Shown in pieces: positions 1 to 7,688 of a stretch of 17,123 nt of DNA. The stretch comes from Bisporella sp. PMI_857 (taxonomy: Eukaryota; Ascomycota; Leotiomycetes; Helotiales; Helotiaceae). The stretch's first letter is position 1. Every line of letters starts with the position of its first letter. The notes below the pieces were generated by a model. The model saw nothing but the letters and a program-made list of their open reading frames with translations, made no database searches and had not been told where the DNA came from. The DNA lies in the NCBI GenBank assembly GCA_021307315.1, contig JAJSPD010000225.1, positions 1 to 17,123 of the forward strand, in the 5' to 3' direction. Both the position numbers and the translations under genes were made by a program.

Positions 1-269
1 CGGGATCCTCAAGCTCTTCAACTGCGAAACTTCTTTTTTTACAACTTTCTTCTTCCAGCCCAAAACCGCTGGAAAATCATTCTTTCAACTCTATGGCTTT
101 GGGGAACTACAATTGGCAGATGTGGAATAGGGTGAAAAGCAAGAACAAGAACAACTACAACTCCGAAATCACCTACTTGACCTCCTACAAAGCCGCCATC
201 CCTTTGTAGACTATCTACAACTCGAAAACCATCAAACTACTACTTCGCAGATCCGCCACACTTCTGCGT
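1..269. other. Non-coding, pyrimidine-rich flank of the minisatellite
   Basis: No gene is visible. The plus strand is rich in C, T and A, with recurring short words such as ctacaact and cctacaa. These resemble the ctctacag word of the repeats that follow, so this may be a highly diverged part of the same block. No ORF here resembles a protein I know. Confidence 0.5.
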
Positions 270-482
270 ACCCTCTACAGGCAATTCGACGGCCTCAGCC
301 TGCCTGCTACACACTCTACAGCCAATTCGACGGCTCCTGCCACACTCTACAGCCAATTCGACGGCTCCTGCCACACTCTACAGCCAATTCGACGGCTCCA
401 GCCAGCCTGCTATACCCCCTACAGACAATTCGACGGCTCTAGCCTGCCTGCTACACTCTACAGACAATTCAATGGCCCCAGC
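270..482. repeat. Minisatellite block A, 31-bp unit
   Basis: A 31-bp unit beginning acactctacagccaattcg and ending in cggctcctgcc is repeated in tandem. The copies between about 311 and 400 are nearly identical and the outer copies are diverged. The core has short inverted arms (agcc and ggct) around the aattcgac spacer. The period is not a multiple of three and I see no protein-like reading frame, so this is best read as satellite DNA. Confidence 0.8.
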
Positions 483-488
483 CAGTTT

Positions 489-800
489 GTCAGCACCTTA
501 CGAAGCTGGCATACCTCCTATTCAACCCTGCCAGCACTCTACGAAGCTGGCATGCCTTCTATTCGACTTTGCCAGCACTCTACGAAACTGGCATACCCCC
601 TATTTGATTCTGCCAGCACTCTACGAAACTGGCATACCCCTTATTTGATCCTGCCAGCACTCTACGAAGCTAGCATACCTCCTATTCAACCCTGCCGGCA
701 CTCTACGAAGCTGGCACATCCTCTATTCGACCTTGCCAGCGCTCTACAAAGCTGGCACATCCCCTATTTGACTTTGCCAGCACTGTATGAAGCTAGCACA
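489..800. repeat. Minisatellite block B, 41-bp unit
   Basis: About seven and a half tandem copies of a 41-bp unit, starting near 490, 531, 572, 613, 654, 695, 736 and 777. Each begins ccagcactctacgaagctgg and is followed by a catacc-ctatt-gac-ctg tail. The best copies carry 7-bp perfect inverted arms (tgccagc and gctggca) around a 10-nt loop, so each unit could form a small hairpin. Because 41 is not divisible by three, the same repeat is read in all three frames inside the long ORF seen here. That ORF is therefore a by-product of the repeat and not a gene. Confidence 0.85.
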
Positions 801-804
801 CTCT

Positions 805-1300
805 TAACAGCCGACCTTTCTTTTCCTCGCTACTGCTCAGGAGCTATCACAGCTCCTGATTCGATCCCTACAGTCAACCTTTCTTCTTTCGCTGCTGCCC
901 TGGGAACTGTTACGGCCTTTCAGGCTGTTACAGCTCCTGATTCGATCTCTACAGTCGACTCTCTATTTCCTCGTTGCTGCCCTGGGAACTGTTACGGCCT
1001 TTCAGGCTGTTACAGCTCCTGATTCGATCTCTACAGTCGACTCTCTATTTCCTCGTTGCTGCCCTGGGAACTGCTACGGCCTTTCAGGCTGTTACAGCTC
1101 CTGATTCGATTCTACAGCTTTCGACCTTCTTTCGCTCGTTGCCGCCCAGGCAGCTGTTACGGCCTTTGAGGCTGTTACAGCTCCTGATTAGATCTTTGCG
1201 GCCGACTTTTCTTTTCCTCGTTGCTGCCCAGAAAGCTGTTACAGCCTTTCAGGCTGTTACAGCTCCTGATTCAATTTTACGGCTCTCGACCTTCCTTTCT
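805..1300. repeat. Minisatellite block C, 82-bp unit
   Basis: Tandem copies of an 82-bp unit, clearest at 894, 976 and 1058 (gctgccctgggaactg in each). The inner phrase ggcctttcaggctgttacag recurs at 914, 996, 1078 and, diverged, near 1161 and 1233. The 894 and 976 copies are almost identical over their full length. The period is exactly twice that of block B, although the sequences differ. Open frames across it change phase at each copy, so coding is unlikely. Confidence 0.85.
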
Positions 1301-1665
1301 CCGTTGTTGCCCAAGAAGCTTCTACAACTCCTGACGCTGTTACAGCTATCGACGCTTTTACGGCCCTCGACTTTCTTTCCTCTGTTGCCGCCCAGCTAGC
1401 CTCTACGGTCCAGGCGGCTACACGACTTTCGAAGCTGTTACGGCTTTTCAGGCTGTTACGGCTTTCGACGCTATCACGGGCCTCTACAGGCGTGCTACGT
1501 ACGTTGGTTACGACTCCTGTGGTAGCTACTACAACTATCGACGCTACAGCCCTCAACAATACTGCCTGTAGCGTTACGGCCACTAACACTACAGCTATCG
1601 ACGCTACAGCCCTCGACGCTGTTACGGCCCGTACAGGTGAGCTACGTACGTCTAGTACGACCTTG
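1301..1665. repeat. Degenerate repeat block D (gctgttacggc / gctacagccctc words)
   Basis: No fixed period is obvious. The words gctgttac, ggc and ctacagc recur many times, along with two copies of the phrase actatcgacgctacagccctc or a close variant (near 1531 and 1590) and two gctacgtacgt words (near 1495 and 1641). It looks like the eroded edge of the 82-bp array. Minus-strand ORFs here translate to Val/Ala/Ser-rich low-complexity sequence. Confidence 0.65.
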
Positions 1666-2452
1666 GCTAGATAGAAGGATATGAGGCTTTACAGGTGCTA
1701 TAGCTATTTGGTTTTCAAGCTTTTAAAGAGTTGCCAGTGTTGGAACCCATGTAACTAGTCACGTGAAGAGTTGTGGGTCCCCTCGGGACCTGCAACCTCT
1801 TCGCGACACGTAGCTTAGAACACAAGAACAATCGACACATCTTACACCTGACGCCAACGAGCATACTAAGTGAAATCACTAGTCTGCCCGGCGACCCGTG
1901 AGATGCAGTCGACCGACAATACTCTACAAGGATCGTCTAAGGTTATAACTTTTGTGACTACTACACCAAGCCGTATCCCTCCCAACAAAATCCGAACCTC
2001 GTTGTCTCGTCTCCCATGTGAGCGTCAGTTTTCCCCTGTTATCCATGTGATAGGACAGGTCCGATCGTGAACTGAATCGGATCTAGATCGAGTACTTGAT
2101 GGGCTCCCCAAGGGGGTCGCTTCGCCTCCAATAAGTTTCCGAGTGTCAAAAATTGTTGAGAACTCCCTGGGGCCAACTGAAAGCACCTCTCCAAGCCCTT
2201 CCCTTCATTCCTCAGTTAGATCTAATTCCTTATGAAAATTGTCATTCAATCTTAACAGCTTAGTCTTGCAAGATACACATCAGAAGCCATTCCAATACCC
2301 AACAATTAGAAGTTTTTAGAGCATAGAGCAAGGCTAACATCTTGCTCACTTGTCCGCTCTCCCACCTAAGCATTGCAGAGGCCCTCTCTTTTTAAAATAC
2401 CTAGTCATGTCTTTCCCCCGCCATTTTGCCATTGCGTTGGGACACTACCAGC
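1666..2452. other. Intergenic region upstream of the desaturase
   Basis: I find no coding region in this stretch. It holds an imperfect hairpin at 1761-1811, described separately, and unremarkable sequence beyond that. The part nearest the desaturase (about 2330-2450) is rich in C and T, as is common in promoters of strongly expressed fungal genes. A solo LTR beginning near 1740 was considered but not supported. Confidence 0.5.
1761..1811. repeat. Imperfect inverted repeat / hairpin
   Basis: A 6-bp perfect stem (ggtccc and gggacc, loop ctc) at 1776-1790 extends outward with bulges. On the left lie acgtg, aagag and ttg; on the right lie their complements caa, ctctt and cacgt, interrupted by a 5-nt insertion and single mismatches. 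An E-box-like cacgtg lies at the left foot. It could be a cruciform, an element remnant or chance. Confidence 0.5.
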
Positions 2453-2460
2453 TTTTATAA
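2453..2460 (+). promoter_or_regulatory. TATA-like box of the desaturase gene
   Basis: The sequence ttttataa lies 71 bp before the desaturase ATG and is followed by a C/T-rich tract, a common arrangement around fungal transcription starts. This rests on position and motif only. Confidence 0.45.
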
Positions 2461-2530
2461 CTCTCCTCATCCCACCAAGCACACTATTCTCTCTTCACAA
2501 CACATATCTCCCCTTCGCCATCTCATAGCC

Positions 2531-3897
2531 ATGGCATCTCCAGCACCAGCATCTTCTCAGCCGTTATCAAGCATGGTCAAACCACCTGAGCCAAACCATA
2601 GCAAGAAATACGACCCAAAGAAACTTCACATCACCGAGGAACCCTTCACCAGATCAAACTGGTACAAGCACGTCAACTGGCTCAATGTCACCCTCATCGT
2701 GGGACTTCCAGTGTACGGACTCATCGCAGCTTACTGGACACCTCTCCAGTTGAAGACTGCTACCTGGGCTATCGCTTACTACTTCATAACTAGTCTTGGA
2801 ATTACGGCTGGTACGTTGTATCTGCAAAAAAAGTGAGAGTTGAGTTACAACTGGCAGGATTTCTTGCAGGTTACCATAGACTTTGGGCACACACATCATA
2901 CTCCGCAAGACTCCCATTGAAGATCTTCCTTGCTGCTGTTGGTAGTGGTGCCGTCGAAGGCTCCATTCGATGGTGGTCAAGAGATCATCGAGCTCATCAC
3001 CGATATACCGACACCGACAAGGACCCATACTCCGTTCGAAAAGGTCTTCTATACTCGCATTTCGGATGGATGATCATGAAGCAGAACCCGAAGCGCATTG
3101 GTCGCACCGATATCTCTGACTTGAGCGATGACCCGGTTGTTGTTTGGCAGCACCGCAACTACATCAAGACTGTTATCTTCATGGGCATGATATTGCCTTG
3201 CCTCGTGACCGGGCTTGGCTGGGGAGACTGGATGGGTGGGTTCATCTACGCTGGCATTGTACGCATCTTCTTCGTCCAACAGGCCACTTTCTGTGTCAAC
3301 TCATTGGCTCACTGGCTCGGCGACCAGCCATTTGATGACCGCAACTCTCCTCGTGACCACATCTTCACCGCTCTTGTCACTTTGGGTGAGGGTTACCATA
3401 ACTTCCACCACGAGTTCCCTTCAGATTACCGCAATGCTATCGAATGGTATCAATATGACCCAACGAAGTGGTCTATCTGGATCTGGAAGCAGCTCGGCCT
3501 CGCCTATGACCTCAAGAAATTCAAGCAGAACGAGATCGAGAAGGGCCGTCTTCAGCAGATGCAGAAGAAACTTGATCAGGAGAAGCAGACTCTCGACTGG
3601 GGTATTCCTCTTGAGCAATTGCCAATTATTGACTGGGATGATTACCAAACCGAAGCCAAGAACGGTCGTGCTCTTATTGCAGTTGCTGGTGTTGTTCACG
3701 ATGTCTCCGATTTCATCAAGGACCACCCAGGCGGGAAAGCCTTGATCACCTCTGGTATTGGCAAGGACATAACCGCTATCTTCAACGGCGGTGTATACAA
3801 CCACTCCAATGCCGCACATAACCTGTTGTCGACAATGAGAGTGGGTGTTCTTCGAGGAGGTTGTGAGGTAGAGATCTGGAAGCGAGGCGCAGTGTGA
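2531..3897 (+). CDS. OLE1: Acyl-CoA delta-9 (stearoyl-CoA) desaturase with C-terminal cytochrome b5 domain
   Basis: Two exons, 2531-2810 and 2870-3897, joined across a 59-nt intron (gtacgt donor, ttgcag acceptor, split Gly codon), give 435 aa. The enzyme introduces the first cis double bond at C9 of palmitoyl- and stearoyl-CoA in the ER membrane. Hydrophobic segments lie near residues 51-69, 77-93, 192-211 and 216-232. The three histidine boxes are HRLWAH (96-101), HRAHH (133-137) and HNFHH (270-274), and an NSLAH motif (237-241) supplies a further metal ligand. A C-terminal cytochrome b5 domain (about 350-430) carries HPGG (379-382) and the second haem histidine near 405. The splice is confirmed because it rebuilds the family's GITAGYHRLW motif. 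The ATG at 2531 has a good context (agccatgg); an in-frame codon 14 residues on (Met15) is an alternative. All active-site residues are present. The length is slightly below the roughly 450-510 aa usual for fungal OLE1, mainly through a short N-terminus. Confidence 0.97.
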
Positions 3898-4311
3898 GAA
3901 TAAGGACATTCCTTTTACTAGCGAATCTGCGAGCCAAAAGATCATTCAGGCAACCAGCAAGGTCACACGTACAGCGGGGCCAGTAGCATCTGCAGATGGT
4001 GCAATAGCTTTTCTTATTTTGTGATATGTGGACATGTCTCCACCCAATGTGTTACCATAAAGAAGTCGGTGATAAAAGTCTGTCTGACTGGGGAAAACTT
4101 GTGTGTTTTCTTACATGTTTAGTTATTGTTTCTGAGCGTGGAACTTGTTGGCTAGACTTAGTAGCGTTTGGTGCAGCACTTCTCTTATCAGTTCATGAGA
4201 GTCCGCTCATTCCGTGTCATGGTAGTCTGGCGAGGCGGCAGCCCTTCCAATTCGACGACTTTTAAATAATAGTGAGCAAATACCAATCAATATTATTGGG
4301 CGGGGCGATTG
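3898..4311. other. Convergent intergenic region, desaturase 3' side
   Basis: This covers the desaturase 3' UTR and the space before the tetraspanin remnant. A 79-codon plus-strand frame at 4026-4265 begins with an ATG but resembles no family and has no codon structure that convinces me. Reading the minus strand at about 4190-4270 gives a short frame that could be the eroded tail of the tetraspanin, but I cannot support it. Confidence 0.4.
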
Positions 4312-4549
4312 TAGGATTGAAGAACAACCCATCATTGATCTGCCCCGCTTGCCTCCACGGCCCACACAAAGCCTATCTCGCCCAAACATCCTTTCACATT
4401 GATCTGCCCTATACCCGTCTTCCGGCTTTCTATGCGGGAAGGGGCCATGCACGATCCGCCGCAGCATTGAACCCACAGCACTCGAATCTATCCTGGATTC
4501 TCCTAATTGCATTCCCTTCCCCGTTCCTATGCCTCGCCCGTTGCTCTTC
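4312..4549 (-). pseudogene. Tetraspanin-like remnant (large extracellular loop), frameshifted
   Basis: The minus strand carries the signature of a fungal tetraspanin large loop in three successive frames. The first frame ends with an IRRIQDRFECCGFN stretch followed by DRAWP, containing the diagnostic CCG. About 4441 the match moves to a second frame (FPHRK, then ADQCERMFGRDRLC, with two loop cysteines). Near 4360 it moves to a third (GPWRQAGQINDGLFF). The CCG, DRAWPFP, C...C and GPWR-AEQ order is what I recall of ascomycete tetraspanins of this type. The upstream transmembrane helices are missing: in their place is the BTB reading frame. Two frameshifts and no intact membrane segment indicate a relic. 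Short introns could mimic one shift but not the one at DRAWP, where the match is contiguous. Confidence 0.6.
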
Positions 4550-4960
4550 GCTTCTTGTCCTTCTTCGAAGAAGGTACTGTACTCTCCAATTCACCCAGTG
4601 TTCGGGTGGAGGTGGGAAAACCTTTTGTGGCATACCATCCTCTTTAACCATCTCCGTGTATATATCTTGTTCAAGGTGCTGATCGCTCGCTTTTACGATA
4701 CTGCTCTGCGGGATCGAGTAATCTCTTGTGTATGCAAACTCGATAAACCGCAAAAAGGTTCCTTTGCCCATATCCTTCCATTTAGCTTCGCCAGCTAGGC
4801 TCTCTGACATCTCTCCTTGCATGAGCGAATCTAAGGTGGGGCATTTATCTGCAACCACGGCCACATAGACCATAATTAGAACCTCATCTGCGTCGACAAT
4901 GAAGCTGAAGGGACGAGAAAGGACTATCCTAGAAGAAGGGGATGATAGTAATTGGCACAT
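4430..4960 (-). CDS. BTB/POZ-domain protein, truncated and running into a tetraspanin relic
   Basis: An ATG-started frame of 176 aa. Residues about 14-84 match the fungal BTB/POZ pattern: SRPFSFIV, then VAVVADKCPTLDSLMQGEMS and ES-AG, a Trp-Lys-Asp, and TFLRFIEFAYTRDY. BTB domains mediate dimerisation and often bind Cullin-3, but nothing here shows a partner. Fungal BTB proteins normally continue well past this domain with further helices; here residues about 85-137 match nothing I know and residues 138-176 are tetraspanin-like. The stop at 4430-4432 comes from the frameshift in that relic. It is therefore either a BTB pseudogene fragment or a genuine short protein with a scavenged tail. The conserved His of the BTB core (usually VHxAVVA) reads Tyr32. 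The start is the first ATG before the domain and its context gives no further proof. Confidence 0.5.
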   Translation of the reverse strand: MCQLLSSPSSRIVLSRPFSFIVDADEVLIMVYVAVVADKCPTLDSLMQGEMSESLAGEAKWKDMGKGTFLRFIEFAYTRDYSIPQSSIVKASDQHLEQDIYTEMVKEDGMPQKVFPPPPEHWVNWRVQYLLRRRTRSEEQRARHRNGEGNAIRRIQDRFECCGFNAAADRAWPLPA

Positions 4961-5015
4961 CCGAATATCGCCGATACACCACTTACAGCTGTATTCATGC
5001 AATAATCAAGTGGCA

Positions 5016-5598
5016 TTATTTATTAAAGGCGAACCCTGCTGCTTCAAAATATCGGTCGAGAGCAATACTAGCAAGAATTTTATCGATGACTGAAGCGGTC
5101 GTTGAAACCCCTTTACTGTGGCAAGCCCTTGTTTGATCGGAAAGTCTGCGTATAAGTTGAGGTTGTACTTGGGGTGATATGTCGGGAAAAGTAAAATTAT
5201 CAATTTCTTCGTCCTCTTCGTCCTCTTCGTCCCCAACCTCAATCTCCTCCACGATAATAGGGACGTATGTCGAGCACACTGGGACTGCTACTCTATTATC
5301 TTTACGCCAGTTAAGTTAGCATTAATATAGCATATGGCCGAGTTCAGAGAGAATATAGTTTCTTACTAATCGTATATGCCTGTCTAGGGTGCATATCCAA
5401 CCTATCAGCCTTTATGTTCGAAGCTGCAAGCTTCTTATCGAACTCTTGTATTTTCTGGTCTTTCGAATATGTGAGACCGATGGCGAGAGACTGCAAAAGA
5501 TTTGCATGACCAACAATATGTAGCAGATTGTGATCAGCCTGCAAACACTCTGCGGAGAGCTTGGCCTGGGCGAGTTGACGGATGCTGGTGATGCTCAT
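5016..5598 (-). CDS. Hypothetical small acidic protein, two exons
   Basis: Exon 1 is 5598-5367 and exon 2 is 5278-5016, separated by an 88-nt intron with a GTAAGA donor, a perfect fungal branch site TGCTAAC (plus positions 5315-5321) and a CCAG acceptor. Joining keeps frame and gives 164 aa. The N-terminal half is predicted helical, with an LSAECLQADHNLLHIVGHAN motif around residues 14-33 and a Lys/Glu-rich coiled-coil-like tail. The second half opens with a beta-like run (TYVPIIVEEIEV), then a strongly acidic Glu/Asp tract and a Gln/Leu/Arg segment. I do not know a function. From memory, Helotiales genomes hold many small genes with a similar helix-then-acidic layout, but I could not check this. 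It lies 55 bp upstream of the BTB frame on the same strand, which could reflect an old gene pair or chance. Confidence 0.6.
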
Positions 5599-6028
5599 TT
5601 TGTTATCTTACTGATTGTTTGTAAACCGCCGTTTTGAGTGGCAATACGTCTTATATTTTACGCAACGAGGCAATTTATTAATCTTTCAGTGACCGATATT
5701 AGTCGTACCATGCAGTTACGTCATTCGTAGGCTCACAGTTTCCAGCATATCAATTTAAGGTTCAGACGTTGCCAACAAAAAGAACCCTTGAAACTGCCGA
5801 GCAAGTATAGGTTGTGCAGTTTGGCTATTCAGAGAATTGCCTACATCCAGCCCAGATCCCAATAATAATGGCCTTTAGTGAGCAGGTTGCCTGTGAAGGG
5901 GCAGTCTGCTGATGATCGTCGAGGAATCGTGTCGGACAAGAAAGCATACATAGACTGTGATGCGTGGACAAAAGAGGATCCCAACCGTTCCTAGTAAGCA
6001 ACGACCAATCAAAGCAGATGTGTTGAAG
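5599..6028. other. Intergenic region between the small acidic gene and the Tc1/mariner element
   Basis: This holds the presumed promoter of the minus-strand small gene (near 5600-5750). I see no coding potential; a minus-strand frame at 5825-6031 overlaps the transposon end and resembles nothing. No target-site duplication shared with the right side of the transposon is visible. Confidence 0.4.
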
Positions 6029-6077
6029 CACCAGTGGTTGACAAGATTATTTCCGCACGTGCCAGCCCCACCAAAAA
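6029..6077 (+). repeat. Left terminal inverted repeat of the Tc1/mariner element
   Basis: 49 bp identical to the reverse complement of 7443-7491. The match stops after the five-A run, where G here faces A on the right end. Confidence 0.97.
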
Positions 6078-6123
6078 GTCCAAATCGCGACTTCTACCAA
6101 AACAACACCTTTAGAAGCTCACT

Positions 6124-7395
6124 ATGGCACCACGAACACGCGCAACTCAACGCCATACGCCCCCTCCTTCTCAGCCAAAAGGTACTGAAGCTACTACACG
6201 AAAGAGAACTCGTTTTTATGACGCATACGACCGAGATTGCCCTGAGAAGTCTATGAGACAGTTATGCCGCGAGTTCGAGATTGACGAAGGAACTGGGAGA
6301 TATTGGAAGAAACAGAGAGAGAATCTAGGGTACAGGGCTATGCGCAAGACGCGTAATTTGTCTGACAAACTTGGAGCTAAGTCAAAAGTAACAAAATCAA
6401 TGTGCAAAACACTTGTTGATCCTACACGGAATCCAGTACGAACTGAGACTTACGAGGCACAAATTGCTTACCACCACATACCCGTTGGCAAACGACAATT
6501 ACAACGAAAGCTGAAGGAACATACTAAAGGTGGCCGGAAGTATAAAATGGCGTTCGTGAAGAAAGAAGTCTCTACTAAAAACCGTGAAGAGCGTGTTGCG
6601 TATGGAAGAGACCACCAAGACAAAAGTATGGAAGATTTTTGGTCGTATATCATGTATACGGACGAAGCACACGTCGATCTTACTTCGCAAGCTGTTGGTG
6701 AGATCTTGAGAGAAGAAGGAACACGTTACGACGACGAGAATATCATGGAAAGAGGTGAAAAGAAGGGTGTTTCGTTCCACGTCGCGGCGTGGATTACTTG
6801 GTTTGAGAAGGCAGAGAAGTTGGAGTTTTATAACGACGAAGAAGATACGACAGAATATCCACCGAGAGCTCCAAAACCACGTCGTCGTCCAACTACAGAA
6901 TCCGAATCCGAATATCAAGATCGATTGAAGGAATGGGAGGCTTTAAGGCCTCATAAGGTTGAAAAGAAGGTGGGAGGCAATCATATGACACAAAAGTATT
7001 ATACCGATCGTCTTTTACCTGTCTATATCAACGCTTTGCAAAAAGCACGTCTCCAAGACGCTGGCCCGTGGCGTTTGCAAGAAGATGGTGATCCTTCTCA
7101 TGGAATGATCAAAACTGGTCTCGCGCAAGAACTTAAGGCCAAGAATTGGATTGAAAACATCAAGCACCCTGCGCAATCACCAGATCTCAATCCAATTGAG
7201 GCAATTTGGAATATAATTAAGCAGCGTTTACGGCGTAGAATCTTTGATACGGACGAAGACATCAAACAGGCTTTACAAGAGGAATGGGACAAAATCACAA
7301 TGACTGAGGTCCGAAAACGCATTTCTCAGATGCCTGGCCGATGCAGACGCCTTACAGAAAATGGTGGAAGAGCCATTAAGACTGCTTTGTGGTGA
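6124..7395 (+). CDS. Tc1/mariner-type DDE transposase (DD37E)
   Basis: 423 aa, intronless, with ATG in a strong context (ctcactatggcacc). It cuts and pastes the surrounding element by binding the inverted repeats and catalysing strand transfer. Residues about 40-70 form a helix-turn-helix-like DNA-binding region (SMRQLCREFEIDEGTGRYWK), preceded by a basic, Pro/Thr-rich N-terminus. The catalytic triad is visible: D180 in MYTDEAHVDL, D321 in LQEDGDPSHG, and E359 in QSPDLNPIEAIW, with 37 residues between the second and third. That spacing excludes classical Tc1 (34) and fits the DD37E group. A Lys/Arg-rich insertion near 250-285 separates the first and second catalytic Asp more than usual. No frameshift or stop is present, so it may be active. 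The closest relatives cannot be named without a search. Confidence 0.95.
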   Translation: MAPRTRATQRHTPPPSQPKGTEATTRKRTRFYDAYDRDCPEKSMRQLCREFEIDEGTGRYWKKQRENLGYRAMRKTRNLSDKLGAKSKVTKSMCKTLVDPTRNPVRTETYEAQIAYHHIPVGKRQLQRKLKEHTKGGRKYKMAFVKKEVSTKNREERVAYGRDHQDKSMEDFWSYIMYTDEAHVDLTSQAVGEILREEGTRYDDENIMERGEKKGVSFHVAAWITWFEKAEKLEFYNDEEDTTEYPPRAPKPRRRPTTESESEYQDRLKEWEALRPHKVEKKVGGNHMTQKYYTDRLLPVYINALQKARLQDAGPWRLQEDGDPSHGMIKTGLAQELKAKNWIENIKHPAQSPDLNPIEAIWNIIKQRLRRRIFDTDEDIKQALQEEWDKITMTEVRKRISQMPGRCRRLTENGGRAIKTALW

Positions 7396-7442
7396 TGTAC
7401 AATAGAAATAATTACACTTGATTCTTGCGAGGCCTCTTATAT

Positions 7443-7491
7443 TTTTTGGTGGGGCTGGCACGTGCGGAAATAATCTTGTCAACCACTGGTG
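7443..7491 (-). repeat. Right terminal inverted repeat of the Tc1/mariner element
   Basis: 49-bp reverse complement of the left end; read on the minus strand it starts caccagtggttgacaagatt. Confidence 0.97.
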
Positions 7492-7514
7492 GCGTTATGT
7501 AGTGCTTAGTCAGA

Positions 7515-7532
7515 CTCACGGGATCCCGTGAG
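7515..7532. promoter_or_regulatory. 18-nt perfect palindrome upstream of IGO1
   Basis: The sequence ctcacgggatcccgtgag is its own reverse complement. It lies 157 bp before the IGO1 start codon, and a related half-site (cccgtga) recurs at 7550-7556. The symmetry fits binding of a dimeric regulator such as a zinc-cluster protein, but no regulator is identified. Confidence 0.35.
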
Positions 7533-7688
7533 ACTTTAAATCCATGGGGCCCGTGAACCTATTGGCCGCCATTCAATTCCTGCACCACTGGTGAATGATG
7601 GCGCACTCATGACGCAACTCATACTTGGTATGTGTCTCGTACAGCGCTCCTCCAAGGAACAACCGTAAAAGATTGAACAAATTTCAAT

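Larger units (their letters stand above)
6029..7491 (+). mobile_element. Complete Tc1/mariner-superfamily DNA transposon
   Basis: A 1463-bp element bounded by 49-bp perfect terminal inverted repeats (6029-6077 and 7443-7491), beginning caccagtggttgacaagatt. It encloses a single intact transposase gene with 95 bp before the first inner ATG and a short 3' tail. Perfect ends and an unbroken gene suggest recent arrival and possible autonomy. The TA duplication expected for the superfamily is absent at the mapped ends: the flanking bases are ag on the left and gc on the right. Confidence 0.93.

Noticed and set aside
552..1399. Two overlapping plus-strand ORFs of 156 and 141 aa in the minisatellite
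   Set aside because: They read the 41- and 82-bp repeats in successive frames, as expected for stop-poor tandem DNA, and show no domain.
1257..1589. Minus-strand 110-aa ORF, Val/Ala/Ser-rich
   Set aside because: It mirrors the degenerate repeat words and has low complexity, so it is a by-product of the repeat.
1740..1900. Possible solo LTR starting tgttggaacccatg
   Set aside because: The start resembles fungal LTRs, but I found no matching CA end, target-site duplication, primer-binding site or second copy.
1870..2070. Small plus-strand ORF upstream of the desaturase
   Set aside because: It starts with GTG, resembles no protein, and lies in sequence with no coding bias.
4026..4265. 79-aa ORF downstream of the desaturase
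   Set aside because: No domain or homology is apparent and it sits in the expected 3' region; chance length is likely.
5341..5354. A gagttcagagagaa word shared with the 48-bp repeats
   Set aside because: The identity is only about 14 bp and falls at a splice-site neighbourhood of another gene; chance is enough for a 17-kb window.
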